Notes: a model not told the origin generated them from the letters alone. Shown: positions 25,208-35,180, numbered from the stretch's first letter. The stretch is 64,000 nt of DNA from Chromobacterium haemolyticum DSM 19808 (GCF_000711885.1 NZ_JONK01000008.1:103253-167252); one strand, 5' to 3'. Made by a program: numbers and translations.

Positions 25208-26740
25208 ATGAATCATCCACCATTGACCGGCTCCAAGCTGGTCTGGATCACGCTGGCGCTGTCGATGTCGGTGTTCATGCAAGTGCTGGACACCACCATC
25301 GCCAACGTGGCGCTGCCCACCATCTCGGGCAACCTGGGCGCGGCCACCAGCCAGGGCACCTGGGTGATCACCTCCTTCGGGGTGGCCAACGCCATCGCGG
25401 TGCCGCTGACCGGCTGGCTGGCCAAACGCCTGGGCGAGGTGAAGCTGTTCACCGCCTCCACCCTGCTGTTCGTGCTCACCTCCTGGCTGTGCGGCATGTC
25501 CAGCAGCCTGGAAATGCTGATTTTCTTCCGCGTGCTGCAAGGCGCGGTGGCCGGCCCGATGATTCCGCTGTCGCAGAGCCTGCTGTTGTCCTGCTATCCG
25601 CCGGAGAAGAAAGGCATGGCGCTGGCGCTATGGGCGATGACGGTGATCGTCGCGCCGGTGTTCGGCCCGATTCTGGGCGGGGTGATCAGCGACAACTGGC
25701 ACTGGGGCTGGATCTTCTTCATCAACGTGCCGGTGGGACTGGCGGCGGCCTTCATTTCCTGGCGCATCCTCAAGCCGCGCGAAACCGAAACCGTCGATCT
25801 GCCGATCGACCGCATCGGTCTAGCCCTGCTGGTCGTCGGCGTGGGCGCGCTGCAAATGGTGCTGGACCGCGGCAAGGAGCTGGATTGGTTCAACTCCACC
25901 GAGGTGATCACACTTGCGGTGATCGCGGTGCTGGCGCTGGTTTATCTGGTGATCTGGGAGCTTGGAGAGAAGCATCCCATCGTCGACCTCGGCCTGTTCA
26001 AACAACGCAACTTCACCGTCGGCACCGTCGCCATCAGTCTGGGCTTCATGCTCTACTTCGGCACCGTGGTGCTGCTGCCCTTGATGCTGCAGACCCAGAT
26101 GGGCTACACCGCCACCTGGGCCGGCCTGGCCGCGGCGCCCATCGGGCTGATCCCGGTGGTGCTGTCTCCCATCATCGGCAAGTACGCGCAGCGGCTGGAC
26201 ATGCGCTGGGTGGTGACGGTGAGCTTCAGCGTGTACGCCGTCTGCTTCTTCTGGCGCAGTACCTTCAACCCCCAGATGGACTTCGCCTACGTGGTGTGGC
26301 CACAGGTGGTGCAGGGCATAGGCGTGGCCTGCTTCTTCATGCCGCTGACCACCATCACGCTATCCGGCCTGCACCCGAGCCAGATCGCCAGCGCGTCCAG
26401 CCTGTCCAACTTCCTGCGGATTCTGGCCGGCAGCATCGGCACCTCGATCACCACCACGATGTGGGACCGCCGCGAGGCGATGCACCACGCGCGCCTGACC
26501 GAGCATGTCAGCCTCTACGATCAGGCCTCCAACGCCTGGTTCCGGCTGCTGGACATGGCCGGCCTGTCCTCCGGGCAGCAGGCGGCGCTGACCTCGCTGC
26601 AGATCACCAAGCAGGGTTACATCATGGCGGCCAACGAGATTTTCTGGCTGTCCGGCGTGCTGTTCGTACTGCTGATCGGCCTGGTGTGGTTCGCCAAGCC
26701 GCCGTTCACCGCCTCCGGCGGCGACAGCGGCGCGCATTAA
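25208..26740 (+). CDS. emrB: EmrB-like DHA2 family MFS multidrug exporter
   Basis: 510 aa, 14 predicted helices. Signature sequences of the DHA2/EmrB family: FMQVLDTTIANVALPTI in helix 1, WVITSFGVANAIAVPLTGWL, and motif C-like GPILGGVISDNWHWGWIFFIN (quoted in part: LGGVISDNWHWGWIFF). It expels hydrophobic toxic compounds by proton antiport through EmrA and the NodT protein. A terminator follows 18 bp after the stop. Confidence 0.93.
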   Translation: MNHPPLTGSKLVWITLALSMSVFMQVLDTTIANVALPTISGNLGAATSQGTWVITSFGVANAIAVPLTGWLAKRLGEVKLFTASTLLFVLTSWLCGMSSSLEMLIFFRVLQGAVAGPMIPLSQSLLLSCYPPEKKGMALALWAMTVIVAPVFGPILGGVISDNWHWGWIFFINVPVGLAAAFISWRILKPRETETVDLPIDRIGLALLVVGVGALQMVLDRGKELDWFNSTEVITLAVIAVLALVYLVIWELGEKHPIVDLGLFKQRNFTVGTVAISLGFMLYFGTVVLLPLMLQTQMGYTATWAGLAAAPIGLIPVVLSPIIGKYAQRLDMRWVVTVSFSVYAVCFFWRSTFNPQMDFAYVVWPQVVQGIGVACFFMPLTTITLSGLHPSQIASASSLSNFLRILAGSIGTSITTTMWDRREAMHHARLTEHVSLYDQASNAWFRLLDMAGLSSGQQAALTSLQITKQGYIMAANEIFWLSGVLFVLLIGLVWFAKPPFTASGGDSGAH

Positions 26741-26758
26741 GTCCCGTCATCCATCCTC

Positions 26759-26788
26759 GCCGGACAGCCAAGCTGTCCGGCGTGTTTT
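26759..26788 (+). terminator. Terminator of the emr operon
   Basis: 9-bp stem GCCGGACAG / CTGTCCGGC (26759-26767, 26773-26781) followed by GTGTTTTC. It lies between converging emrB and the LysR gene. Confidence 0.75.
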
Positions 26789-26791
26789 CAT

Positions 26792-27676
26792 TCAGGCCAG
26801 CAGCGCCGCCATCGTCATGTTCTGGAACGCGGCCATGCCGCGGGTCAGCGTCTTGTCGCGGTGCTGCACTTGGTACAGCGTACGCGTCAGCGCCGGCAAA
26901 CCGGCTCTCACTTCCACCACCGCGCCGGTCTGCAACAGATCGGCCACCACCCTCCGCGACAGGCAGCTGACGCCGAGGCCGGCCGCCACAGCGTGCTTGA
27001 TCGCCTCGGAATGGCCCAACTCCATGCTCACGTTGAGCATGGCCAGGTGCGGCAACAGCAAACGGTCCACTTCCTCGCGCGTGCCGGAGCCGGTTTCGCG
27101 CAGAATCCATTCGGCCTTAGCCAGGTCCTGGCGCGCCGCTTCGCCTCGCGCCAAGGGATGATCGGCGGCGGAGAACACCACCAGTTCGTCCTGACGCCAG
27201 GGCTGAGCAATCAAGTCCGGGTGGTGGCAAGGCCCTTCGATGAAACCGAAATCCACACGCAGCGCCGCTACCGCATCGACGATGTCGCGGGTATTGGCCA
27301 CGTCCAGCTCCAACCGCGCCAGCGGCCAGGCGGCGCGGAAGGCCGCCAGTTGCTGCGGCAATAAATAGTTGGCCACCGTGCTGCTGGCGCCTATCTTCAA
27401 AGACATCGCCCCGGCGTTGAACAGGCTTTGCATGTCTTGGGCCGCATCCAGCATCGCCCGCGCCTTGGGCCACAGTAGCCGGCCGTGCTCGTTCAGGCTC
27501 AGCCGCTTGCCGATCCGGTCGAACAAACGCACATCGAGGCCGGTTTCCAGCTTGTCCAACGCCTGGCTGGCCGCGGACTGCGTCAGGGCGACATGGCTAG
27601 CCGCCTGGGTGACGGTGCCGTATTCGGCCACCGCGACAAAGACCTCCAGTTCGCGCAGGGTCAGCTTCAAGCCCAT
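26792..27676 (-). CDS. LysR-family regulator, YeiE-like, divergent from yeiH
   Basis: 294 aa. N-terminal winged helix [22 protein letters not shown]...[13 protein letters not shown]-terminal periplasmic-binding-like effector domain ([20 protein letters not shown]-type motifs absent). It is divergently paired with the YeiH/PSE-type transporter gene, the arrangement seen for yeiE-yeiH in enterobacteria. The intergenic gap holds an ATATC-N12-GATAT inverted repeat, a plausible binding site. Likely activates the transporter in response to an anion ligand; sulfite is the reported YeiE ligand in enterics, but this is unproven here. Confidence 0.85.
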   Translation of the reverse strand: MGLKLTLRELEVFVAVAEYGTVTQAASHVALTQSAASQALDKLETGLDVRLFDRIGKRLSLNEHGRLLWPKARAMLDAAQDMQSLFNAGAMSLKIGASSTVANYLLPQQLAAFRAAWPLARLELDVANTRDIVDAVAALRVDFGFIEGPCHHPDLIAQPWRQDELVVFSAADHPLARGEAARQDLAKAEWILRETGSGTREEVDRLLLPHLAMLNVSMELGHSEAIKHAVAAGLGVSCLSRRVVADLLQTGAVVEVRAGLPALTRTLYQVQHRDKTLTRGMAAFQNMTMAALLA

Positions 27677-27688
27677 ACCCCCTCCTTA

Positions 27689-27710
27689 ATATCGATTTTA
27701 CTACTGATAT
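27689..27710 (+). promoter_or_regulatory. Inverted repeat in the LysR / yeiH intergenic region
   Basis: ATATC-N12-GATAT in an A/T-rich divergent intergenic region. It is a candidate LysR-type binding site by position and dyad symmetry; spacing is one base longer than a canonical T-N11-A core. Confidence 0.35.
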
Positions 27711-27793
27711 ATATCTATTTTATCCGTTTCTCTACTGAAAACGAGGGGCGTATCGTTAGCTCCATCCGCCATAGACCAAACAGGCATTTACTT

Positions 27794-28819
27794 ATGACAA
27801 ACCTTCGCCAAATCATGCCGGGCCTGGCGTTGGCCATCGCCGTCGCCGTGGCTTCGCTGTACGCAGCGGATTTGCCTGCGATGAAACACCTGGGCTTCTC
27901 CGCGCTCACCATCGCCATTCTGGGCGGCATGCTGATAGGCAACACCGTCTACCGCTACTTTGCCGGCGCCAGCCACCACGGCATCCAGTTCTCCAAGCAA
28001 AAGCTGCTGCGACTAGGCATCATCTTGTTCGGCTTCAAACTCACATTTCAGGACATCGCCGCAGTAGGCTTTGCCGGCGTATTGATCGATACCTTGGTGC
28101 TATGCACCACCTTTCTGCTGGCTTTCCGCATCGGCCGCAAATACTTGGGCATGGACGAGCAAAGCGTGATCCTGATCGGCGCCGGCAGTTCCATCTGCGG
28201 CGCGGCCGCGATTCTGGCCACGGAACCGGTGATCAAGGCTCATGCGGAAAAAGTGGCTGTAGCCGTCGCTACCGTGGTGGTGTTCGGCACCGTGGCGATG
28301 TTCCTGTGGCCGATGCTGTATCAATGGACTAGCCATCTGGGCATTTCCGAGTTCAACTACGGCGTGTTCGCGGGCTCAACCATCCATGAGGTGGCGCAAG
28401 CCGTTGCCGCCGGCAAATCGGTCAGCGAGGCGGCGATGACCACTGCGGTGATCACCAAGATGATACGCGTAATGATGTTGGCGCCGTTTTTGATCGCCTT
28501 GTCCAGCTGGCTGGCCGCCAAGCCGCACGGCAGCCGTCAACAAAAGAGCGGTATTGCCATCCCCTGGTTCGCCGTTGCCTTCCTGGCCGTGGCCGCCTTC
28601 AATTCCTTCAACCTGCTGCCTGCTGCATGGGTCGGCGCCATCGTCTCGCTGGACAACTTGCTGCTGGCCGCCGCGATGGGCGCGCTGGGCATCACCACCC
28701 ACTTCTCCGCCATCCGCCAGGCTGGCGCCAAACCGATGCTGCTGGCTTCCATCCTGTTTGGCTGGCTGATCGTCGGCGGCGGCCTGATCAACTTCGGCGT
28801 CAGCCATCTGCTGCACTAA
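27794..28819 (+). CDS. YeiH/PSE family putative sulfate exporter
   Basis: 341 aa from [10 protein letters not shown]. About 10 hydrophobic helices. The signature segments are [57 protein letters not shown] and the re-entrant-like [18 protein letters not shown]. This is UPF0324 / putative sulfate exporter family; the substrate is not established. Regulated, by arrangement, by the divergent LysR protein. Confidence 0.87.
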   Translation: MTNLRQIMPGLALAIAVAVASLYAADLPAMKHLGFSALTIAILGGMLIGNTVYRYFAGASHHGIQFSKQKLLRLGIILFGFKLTFQDIAAVGFAGVLIDTLVLCTTFLLAFRIGRKYLGMDEQSVILIGAGSSICGAAAILATEPVIKAHAEKVAVAVATVVVFGTVAMFLWPMLYQWTSHLGISEFNYGVFAGSTIHEVAQAVAAGKSVSEAAMTTAVITKMIRVMMLAPFLIALSSWLAAKPHGSRQQKSGIAIPWFAVAFLAVAAFNSFNLLPAAWVGAIVSLDNLLLAAAMGALGITTHFSAIRQAGAKPMLLASILFGWLIVGGGLINFGVSHLLH

Positions 28820-28841
28820 ACACTGTGTAAGCCAAAACAAA

Positions 28842-28865
28842 ACCGCCCGGTTTACGCCGGGCGGT
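28842..28865 (-). terminator. Terminator between yeiH and the unknown reverse-strand gene
   Basis: 9-bp stem ACCGCCCGG / CCGGGCGGT with a 6-nt loop. On the minus strand it is followed by TTTTGTTTTGG, so it best serves the gene ending at 28926, and may also block transcription from yeiH. Confidence 0.7.
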
Positions 28866-28925
28866 GACAGTGGGGTTGCATTGCGGACATGCCTAGGCGT
28901 CGTCTCTCTTCAGCCGCCTTGAGAT

Positions 28926-30056
28926 TCACTCATTGCCCGATACCTGCTCGCGTGACAAACCCTTCATAACCATCAGCCGGCTTTGCACCAAGGCTGCGGC
29001 AAACTGCTTCTTGAAGTTATCAGCCGGGCGCCAGTCTTTCCCGTCCCGAACAAAACCAAACTCCCCTTCCAGCAGCAAGCGGTCCTCCTTGCCGATCGCA
29101 ACCATGAACGGGTCGCGATATTGCACCATCAGCTTGCAGCGCCAAACGCCGCCCGCACCTTGTACGCAATCGTTCAAAGGCAATACTTCGCCTAGGGCTA
29201 CTTCCGGCTGGCCAGCCGCTCCTTGCATACGGGCCAATGCCTCGGCCGCCGAACCACCCAGCTTGCTAAAGTCCAGCACCCCTTGTTGCAGCGCCTGCCT
29301 CACGCCCTCCCGCCCCAAAGGCTTGCCCAATTCCGCCAGCGCCCCATCCGAATTCAACTGAGCGTAGCGTGTGCGCAGCAAACGCTCGTCGCCCCCCATC
29401 ACGAAGATATCCTCGCCCTTCCCCTTCACCTCGTACGCAATGGGCGCGCGTTGCTCATTTACAACCAACATGGCCACGCAACCGCGTGCGCGCTCCGTCT
29501 TGATGTAGCCCAGCTCCTTGACCTGTTCCAGCTTGAGGCTCCCTAAATTGCCCGCTATCGGCGCGCTCGCGCTGGGTTTTCGCGACATCAGGTGCGCCTG
29601 CGCCGACCACAAAGACTTATGTATGCTTTTCTTCACCACCGATGCTTCGCATCTCGGCACCAACGGCGGCGTCAGGAAATACCAGCCTGCCGCGCCAAGC
29701 AACGCCGCGCCACCCAGCCCCCAAGCCAACTTTCCGCGCCATGAAGTGGTCCGTTGCTGCTGGAGCAGGGCCAACTCCAGTTCCCAATCCTGGTTGTACT
29801 CATCCACCGCTTGCCTGCGCACCGCATTGGAAGCAAAACCTTCATCCGCATCCGCCTTGGTTTCGATTTCAATCATTTGCTCCAGACTCAGCACCTCTTC
29901 CTCTTCCAACCAGTCCAAGCCGCCCCCCAAGGTGGAGAAAGGCTCCACGCCCTGCTCGCGCAGCTTTTCGCGCGCCGTCTGGTAAAGCGCCTGGTCAATT
30001 ACTCCGCCCTCCAGCAGGCGGTCAAGGATCGGGGTTGCAAACGTGGAATCGCTCAT
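28926..30056 (-). CDS. Membrane-anchored protein of unknown function
   Basis: 376 aa from MSDSTFATPI (ATG 30056; ATG 30065 is an alternative). Residues 1-105 are acidic and helical with LDRLLEGGVIDQALYQTAREKL and an EEEEVLSLEQM stretch, slightly reminiscent of the N-terminal domains of secretion ATPases. One transmembrane helix lies at about 110-128 (LAWGLGGAALLGAAGWYF). The C-terminal ~245 residues would be periplasmic, with Cys in PRCEAS, ARGCVAM, NDCVQG and WRCKLMVQYRDPF, spaced as for two disulfides. I do not recognise the family. It stands alone with its own terminator. Confidence 0.65.
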   Translation of the reverse strand: MSDSTFATPILDRLLEGGVIDQALYQTAREKLREQGVEPFSTLGGGLDWLEEEEVLSLEQMIEIETKADADEGFASNAVRRQAVDEYNQDWELELALLQQQRTTSWRGKLAWGLGGAALLGAAGWYFLTPPLVPRCEASVVKKSIHKSLWSAQAHLMSRKPSASAPIAGNLGSLKLEQVKELGYIKTERARGCVAMLVVNEQRAPIAYEVKGKGEDIFVMGGDERLLRTRYAQLNSDGALAELGKPLGREGVRQALQQGVLDFSKLGGSAAEALARMQGAAGQPEVALGEVLPLNDCVQGAGGVWRCKLMVQYRDPFMVAIGKEDRLLLEGEFGFVRDGKDWRPADNFKKQFAAALVQSRLMVMKGLSREQVSGNE

Positions 30057-30243
30057 ATCGTCCATCAACGGCGCGCATTTCGCATACGCATCCGGGCTAG
30101 TGGAAAGGCCGTCCAGAATAACCCAAGGACAGAAAAACACCTAAAATCCAAACCATTTTGGATGTGAAAATCGAAAAACAATCCCATGGTCATTTACAAA
30201 TATAAAACGCACGGCGTGCAAACCGCGCAGCCTCTCACGCAAT

Positions 30244-30269
30244 GAAAAACGCCCGGCCAAGCCGGGCGT
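30244..30269 (-). terminator. Terminator of the cstA-ybdD operon
   Basis: 9-bp stem ACGCCCGGC / GCCGGGCGT (30249-30257, 30261-30269), loop CAA; on the minus strand it is followed by TTTTTC. Confidence 0.85.
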
Positions 30270-30293
30270 TCAACTATGCCGAACCATCAGGAC

Positions 30294-30482
30294 TCAGCAC
30301 GGACACTTCTTCATGCTCTTGCCGCCATAGCGTTCGTCCTGACAGCGGCGAAAAAAGGCCTCCCGGCTCATCACCTCCGCGTTGGGATTGAAACGGCGGC
30401 GGCTGGCGACGTAAGCGTCGTAATCCTTGACGCCCACCATCAACCGGGCGGTTTTCGCCCATTGCTGCCATAGCTTGTTCAT
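30294..30482 (-). CDS. ybdD: YbdD/YjiX family small protein (DUF466)
   Basis: 62 aa. Typical sequence: QTARLMVG-type opening (KTARLMVGVKDYDAYV), then RRRFNPNAEVMSREAFFRRCQDERYG, quoted in part as NPNAEVMSREAFFRRCQD, ending KKCPC. It is encoded directly downstream of CstA-type transporters in many bacteria and is needed for or modulates pyruvate uptake by them in E. coli relatives. The start overlaps the cstA stop by 1 bp. Confidence 0.9.
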   Translation of the reverse strand: MNKLWQQWAKTARLMVGVKDYDAYVASRRRFNPNAEVMSREAFFRRCQDERYGGKSMKKCPC

Positions 30483-32542
30483 TATGCGCCCTCCTCACGG
30501 AACACCGCCGGCACCTCTTTGGCGGTGGACCACTTCACCGCCAGCGACTTGCGCATCACGTTCAACGCGAACACCAGCATGGCGATCACCACCGCCATGA
30601 ACAGCGCCGTCAAAGTGGCGTCCACATAGTCATTGAAGATGATCTGATGCATTTGCGCCATATTCTTGGCCGGCGCCAGAAGCTCGCCCTTGGCCGCGGC
30701 GGCGGAGAACTTGTCGGCGTGCGCCAGGAAGCTGATTTTGGGGCTGGCGTGGAACAGCTTCTGCCAGCCAGCGGTCAGCGTCACCACCAGCAGCCACAAC
30801 GTAGGCAGGGCGGTGACCCAGATGTAGCGGGTTTTCTGCATTTTGATCAGCACCGCGGTGGCCAGGATCAGCGCGATGCCGGCCAGCATCTGGTTGGCGA
30901 TGCCGAACAGCGGCCACAAGGTGTTGATGCCGCCCAACGGATCCACCACGCCCTGATACAGGAAATAGCCCCAGCCGGTCACCGCGAGGCCCGTGGCGAT
31001 CAAGTTGGCGGTCCAGGATTCGGTGTTGGCCATGGGCTTGACGACCAGGCCCAACAGGTCCTGGATCATGAAGCGCAGCACGCGAGTGCCCGCGTCGATG
31101 GTGGTCAGAATGAACAAGGCTTCAAACAGGATGGCGAAGTGATACCAGAAGGCCATCATCGCCGGCCCGCCAATCACATTGGACAGAATGTGCGCCATGC
31201 CCACCGCCAAGGTCGGCGCGCCGCCGGCGCGGGACAGAATGGTGCTCTCGCCCACGTCCTTGGCCATCTGGGTCAGCATATCCGGCGTGATGACGAAGCC
31301 CCAGCTGGAAATCACCTGGGCGGCTTCCTCCGCGGTCTTGCCTATCACCGCCGCCGGGCTGTTCATCGCGAAGTAGACGCCCGGGTCCAACACGCAGGCA
31401 GCAATCAAGGCCATGATGGCGACGAAGCTTTCCATCAACATGGAACCGTAGCCGATCATGCGCGCGTGGGTTTCGTTCTCCAGCATCTTGGGCGTGGTGC
31501 CGGAGGCCACCAACGCATGGAAGCCGGACACCGCGCCGCAGGCGATGGTAATGAACAGGAAGGGGAACAGATTGCCGGAGAACACCGGACCGCTGCCGTC
31601 GATGAACTTGGTCACCGCAGGCATGTGCATATTGGGCGCCACGATCATGATGCCGATGGCCAGGCCGACGATGGTGCCGATTTTCAGGAAGGTGGACAGA
31701 TAATCTCGCGGCGCCAGCAGCAGCCACACCGGCAGCACAGAGGCGATGAAGCCGTAGCCGATCAGAGTCCAGGCCAACGTGGTGCCGCTCAGGGTAAACA
31801 GCGGCGCCAGGGTTTCGTTCTTGGCGATGTCGCCGCCGTAAACGATGGCCAGCATCAGCAGGATAAAGCCGATGACGGAAATCTCGCCGATTTTGCCCGG
31901 CCGGATATAGCGGGTGTAGACGCCCATGAACAGGGCGATCGGTATCGTGGCCGCAATGGTGAAGGTGCCCCAGGGGCTGCCGGTCAGCGCCTTGACCACC
32001 ACCAAAGCCAGCACCGCCAGCAGGATCACCATGATCATCAGAATGCCGATGGAGGCGATAACGCCGGGAATCGCCCCCAATTCGGTGCGGATGATCTCAC
32101 CCAGCGATTTGCCGTCGCGGCGCACCGACAAGAACAGAATCAGGAAGTCCTGCACCGCGCCGGCCAGCATCACCCCCACCAAAATCCACAGCGTGCCCGG
32201 CAGATAGCCCATCTGCGCGGCCAGCACCGGCCCCACCAGCGGCCCCGCGCCGGCGATGGCGGCGAAGTGGTGGCCGAACAGCACCCATTTATTGGTGGGC
32301 ACGTAATCCAGGCCGTCATTGTATTTTTCCGCCGGGGTCAGTCGGCGGGCGTCCAGTTCCAGCACTTTGTGGGCGATGAAGCGGCCGTAAAAGCGATAGG
32401 CGATGGAGTAGACCGACACCGCCGCCACAATCAGCCAAACAGCGTTGACCGGTTCGCCGCGATTGAGGGCCACTACGGCGAAGGCCGCTGCGCCGGCCAG
32501 GGCGACGGCCAGCCACACGGCCCATTCTCTTATCTGTTGCAT
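30482..32542 (-). CDS. cstA: CstA-family carbon starvation protein / pyruvate transporter
   Basis: 686 aa, about 16-18 helices. The CstA domain starts with NPVNAVWLIVAA-like GEPVNAVWLIVAAVSVYSIAYRFYG (quoted in part: NAVWLIVAAVSVYSIAYRF), then YVPTNKWVLFGHHFAAIAGAGPLVGPVLAAQ, a hallmark of the family (key part GHHFAAIAGAGPLVGP). The C-terminal domain includes EALFILTTIDAGTR. Members import peptides or pyruvate under carbon limitation. Divergent from the RstAB-like two-component genes with 244 bp between; whether that system controls cstA cannot be told. Confidence 0.92.
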   Translation of the reverse strand: MQQIREWAVWLAVALAGAAAFAVVALNRGEPVNAVWLIVAAVSVYSIAYRFYGRFIAHKVLELDARRLTPAEKYNDGLDYVPTNKWVLFGHHFAAIAGAGPLVGPVLAAQMGYLPGTLWILVGVMLAGAVQDFLILFLSVRRDGKSLGEIIRTELGAIPGVIASIGILMIMVILLAVLALVVVKALTGSPWGTFTIAATIPIALFMGVYTRYIRPGKIGEISVIGFILLMLAIVYGGDIAKNETLAPLFTLSGTTLAWTLIGYGFIASVLPVWLLLAPRDYLSTFLKIGTIVGLAIGIMIVAPNMHMPAVTKFIDGSGPVFSGNLFPFLFITIACGAVSGFHALVASGTTPKMLENETHARMIGYGSMLMESFVAIMALIAACVLDPGVYFAMNSPAAVIGKTAEEAAQVISSWGFVITPDMLTQMAKDVGESTILSRAGGAPTLAVGMAHILSNVIGGPAMMAFWYHFAILFEALFILTTIDAGTRVLRFMIQDLLGLVVKPMANTESWTANLIATGLAVTGWGYFLYQGVVDPLGGINTLWPLFGIANQMLAGIALILATAVLIKMQKTRYIWVTALPTLWLLVVTLTAGWQKLFHASPKISFLAHADKFSAAAAKGELLAPAKNMAQMHQIIFNDYVDATLTALFMAVVIAMLVFALNVMRKSLAVKWSTAKEVPAVFREEGA

Positions 32543-32786
32543 ATGGCAAGTTCCTATTCTCTTTATCCCGTTTTAATTCCCCGGTCCCTGGCGACGACAG
32601 CGGCCACGGCCGGCTTTTTTTGCCTGACCGATTCTGGATTGATAGTTCCGGAAAATCAAGCACGCCATGTCATTTGTAGAAACTATCGATAATTTATGAC
32701 GAATAGCAGTCACGATAATGCTAAAGTCGCCAGCGAACCCCGCGTGCTAATATTTTGATTTGAACCACAGAATCCCGTCGACGGAC

Positions 32787-33506
32787 ATGAACAGCGATAC
32801 CCCCTATATTCTCATTGTCGAAGACGACGTGAGACTAGCCGAATTGATAGGCGCCTATCTGAGCAAGCACGGCTATCGCATCTCCCAGCACGGCCGCGGC
32901 GACACCGCGCCGGCCATCATCCTGGAAGAAAAGCCGGACCTGGTGATCCTGGACATCATGCTGCCAGGCAAGGAAGGCTTCGACGTCTGCCGTGAAATCC
33001 GTCCGCGCTATAACGGCAGGGTTTTGATGATGACCGCGCGCGACGAGGACGTGGACGAAATCCTGGGCCTGGAACTGGGCGCCGACGATTATCTGGCCAA
33101 GCCGGTGGAACCGCGCCGCCTGCTGGCGCGGGTGCGCGCGCTGCTGCGCCGCGGCGGCCCCGGCGCTCAGGCCGATGGCGATAACGGCGGCGACGACAGC
33201 TTCACCTTCGGCCAGTTCTGCATCAGCCAAGCCACGCGCGAGGCGACGCTGAGCGGGGACTTGATCGACCTGACCACCGCCGAATTCGACCTGCTGTGGC
33301 TGCTGTCCTCCCACGCCGGCCAGGTGCTGTCGCGCGACGACATCATGAGCGAGTTGCGCGGGATAGGCTTCGACGGGCTGGACCGCTCGATAGACGCACG
33401 CATTTCGCGACTGCGTCGCAAGCTGGGCGACAATCCGGACGCACCGGCCCGGATCAAGACCGTTCGCGGCAAAGGCTATCTGTTCTCTCGCAGCGACTGG
33501 GAATAA
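32787..33506 (+). CDS. rstA: OmpR-family response regulator, RstA-like
   Basis: 239 aa from MNSDTPYIL. Receiver domain: acidic pair in VEDDVRLAELI, phospho-acceptor Asp56 in VILDIMLPGKEGFD, Thr in MMTARDED, Lys in YLAKPVEPRRLLAR. C-terminal winged helix with LTTAEFDLLWLLSSHAG and RSIDARISRLRRKLGD, ending KTVRGKGYLF. RstA is closest by motif. The sensor gene follows after 3 bp. Targets unknown here. Confidence 0.88.
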   Translation: MNSDTPYILIVEDDVRLAELIGAYLSKHGYRISQHGRGDTAPAIILEEKPDLVILDIMLPGKEGFDVCREIRPRYNGRVLMMTARDEDVDEILGLELGADDYLAKPVEPRRLLARVRALLRRGGPGAQADGDNGGDDSFTFGQFCISQATREATLSGDLIDLTTAEFDLLWLLSSHAGQVLSRDDIMSELRGIGFDGLDRSIDARISRLRRKLGDNPDAPARIKTVRGKGYLFSRSDWE

Positions 33507-33509
33507 AGC

Positions 33510-34856
33510 ATGAGCGCGCGTCGTCTTCGCGGCTGGCTCAAGCCGTCGCTGGGCACCCTGTTTGCCCGCTACTTCTTCGCAACCATGCTGGCTGAGCTGA
33601 TCATCATCATCGGCTTTGGCTTCATGGTCACCAAGCTGTACGAAAACAGCGACCGCGACAGCAAGCTTCAATTCATGAACGGCACCGTGACCCTGATCCG
33701 CCAGCAGCTGGAACAAACGCCGCACCAGGATTGGGACCGCAAACTCGCCGATATCGCCCGCGCCTTCAGCTACCCTGTCAAGCTGATCGCCCATCCTCCC
33801 GACGATTTCGAACCGGAAGGCCACGCCGCGCTGCTGAGCGGCCGCCCCTATCTAGACTTCGACAACCAATTGCTCTACGTACCGCTGCCCCATGATCCGC
33901 GCCTGCTGCTGCTGGGCCCCTTGGAGGCGCCGCCCAGCAATAGCAGCTGGATCAGCGAGGACATGGAAATCCTGCTGCTGTGGATTTTGCTGACCGGCTC
34001 TACGCTGGGCACACTGATCTATTTCAGCCTGCGCCCGCTATGGAAGGACTTGCTGGAAGTGCGCCTCAAGGCGGAGATTTTCGCCGACGGGGATTTCAGC
34101 GCCCGTGCACAACCCTCCAAGAGCCGGCTGCTGGCGCCCTTGTCGCGCGCCTTCAACAGCATGGCGGCACGGCTGGAGCGGCAGATGGAAACGCGCCAGG
34201 CGCTGTCGCACGCCATCGCCCACGAAATCCGCACGCCGATCGCGCGGCTGCGCTTCGGCCTGACCATGCTGGAGGAGGAAGAGGACGAAAAGGAGTGGAA
34301 GCGCTACCGCGAAGGCATGGAGCGCGATATGCAGGAATTGGAAGAACTGTTCAATACCAGCATGGAGTTCGCCAAGCTCAACCGCAACGAAGTGCCCTTG
34401 CACTGGGAAACGGTTGACCTTTACGACTGGTTCGACGATCTGGTCGATCTGGTCACGCCGCTGAAACCGCCCGGCATCAAGCTGGAGCTGGACTGCGCGC
34501 TGGGCAATGGCGCCTTCGACCGCAAACTGATGTACGTGGCCAGCCGCAACCTCTTGCTCAACGCCTTCAAATACGCCAACGCCCAAGTACGACTGACGGT
34601 GTGTCACAACGCCGCCGGCCAGTTGCTGATCCATGTAGATGACGACGGCTGCGGCATCCCCGAGGCTGAACGCGACAAGGTGTTCGAACCCTTCCTGCGC
34701 CTGGACCGCAGCCGCGACCGGGCCACCGGCGGCTACGGTTTGGGCCTGTCCTTCGTCAAACTGATCACCGAACACCACGGCGGCCAAGCCAGCGTGGCCG
34801 CCAGCGAACTAGGCGGCGCGCGCTTTACGCTGTGCATCATGCAGCCACAGCAATAG
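33510..34856 (+). CDS. rstB: Sensor histidine kinase, RstB-like
   Basis: 448 aa. TM1 about residues 19-40, periplasmic sensor ~41-150, TM2 ~155-175, then HAMP. H-box ALSHAIAHEIRTPIARLRF with phospho-acceptor His238; N-box RNLLLNAFKYA; G1 DDGCGIPEAE; G2 TGGYGLGLSFVK. The LFARYFFATMLAELIIIIGFGF start resembles RstB. Partner of the preceding regulator. Its TAG stop (34854-34856) directly abuts MITE copy C. Confidence 0.88.
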   Translation: MSARRLRGWLKPSLGTLFARYFFATMLAELIIIIGFGFMVTKLYENSDRDSKLQFMNGTVTLIRQQLEQTPHQDWDRKLADIARAFSYPVKLIAHPPDDFEPEGHAALLSGRPYLDFDNQLLYVPLPHDPRLLLLGPLEAPPSNSSWISEDMEILLLWILLTGSTLGTLIYFSLRPLWKDLLEVRLKAEIFADGDFSARAQPSKSRLLAPLSRAFNSMAARLERQMETRQALSHAIAHEIRTPIARLRFGLTMLEEEEDEKEWKRYREGMERDMQELEELFNTSMEFAKLNRNEVPLHWETVDLYDWFDDLVDLVTPLKPPGIKLELDCALGNGAFDRKLMYVASRNLLLNAFKYANAQVRLTVCHNAAGQLLIHVDDDGCGIPEAERDKVFEPFLRLDRSRDRATGGYGLGLSFVKLITEHHGGQASVAASELGGARFTLCIMQPQQ

Positions 34857-34997
34857 CACGGTTTACGATCTGCGGCGCGCCATGAGGCATGACACGGTGG
34901 TAGCGCATTCGAAATGCGCGTGTACCGCTGGCACACTCCGGATTCTCAGCTGTTTTCGCCTTGTCTCGCCCTAGCTCGCGAGACTTTGAACAGCCCC
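34857..34997 (-). mobile_element. MITE-like intergenic repeat, copy C (inverted)
   Basis: About 141 bp in reverse orientation. Left edge CACGGTTTACGATCTGC, right edge GCGAGACTTTGAACAGCCCC. The right flank is TAA (34998-35000); the left flank is TAG, the rstB stop codon, which may be a decayed TAA duplication. Two bases appear lost from the left inverted repeat. Interior contains GTTTTCGCCTTGTCTCGCC in common with copy E. Confidence 0.8.
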
Positions 34998-35000
34998 TAA

Positions 35001-35180
35001 ACACTCCCGATAAAGATGCCGGAACGCCGTCTCCAGAGCCAGCAAAAAGTAAAGCCGCAGTTTGTTAAATAATCTGAATTGGGTCACGGTCCGTCACAAA
35101 GCGGGGACAGGAAGCCAACAGACCCAGGACCACCATCCCTGGATAATGCCAGCATCTCAACTTGGATTCGGGTATTTTCC
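35001..35180 (+). other. Intergenic region between MITE copy C and the hydrolase gene
   Basis: 180 bp with no convincing gene, terminator or recognisable promoter. An upstream in-frame extension of the hydrolase covers part of it (from 35079), but its residues are not protein-like and it lacks a ribosome-binding site. Confidence 0.4.

Noticed and set aside
30647..32692. 681-residue open frame antisense to cstA
   Set aside because: His/Gly/Asp-rich, repetitive composition expected from the complement of a GC-rich membrane-protein gene; cstA is clearly the real gene.
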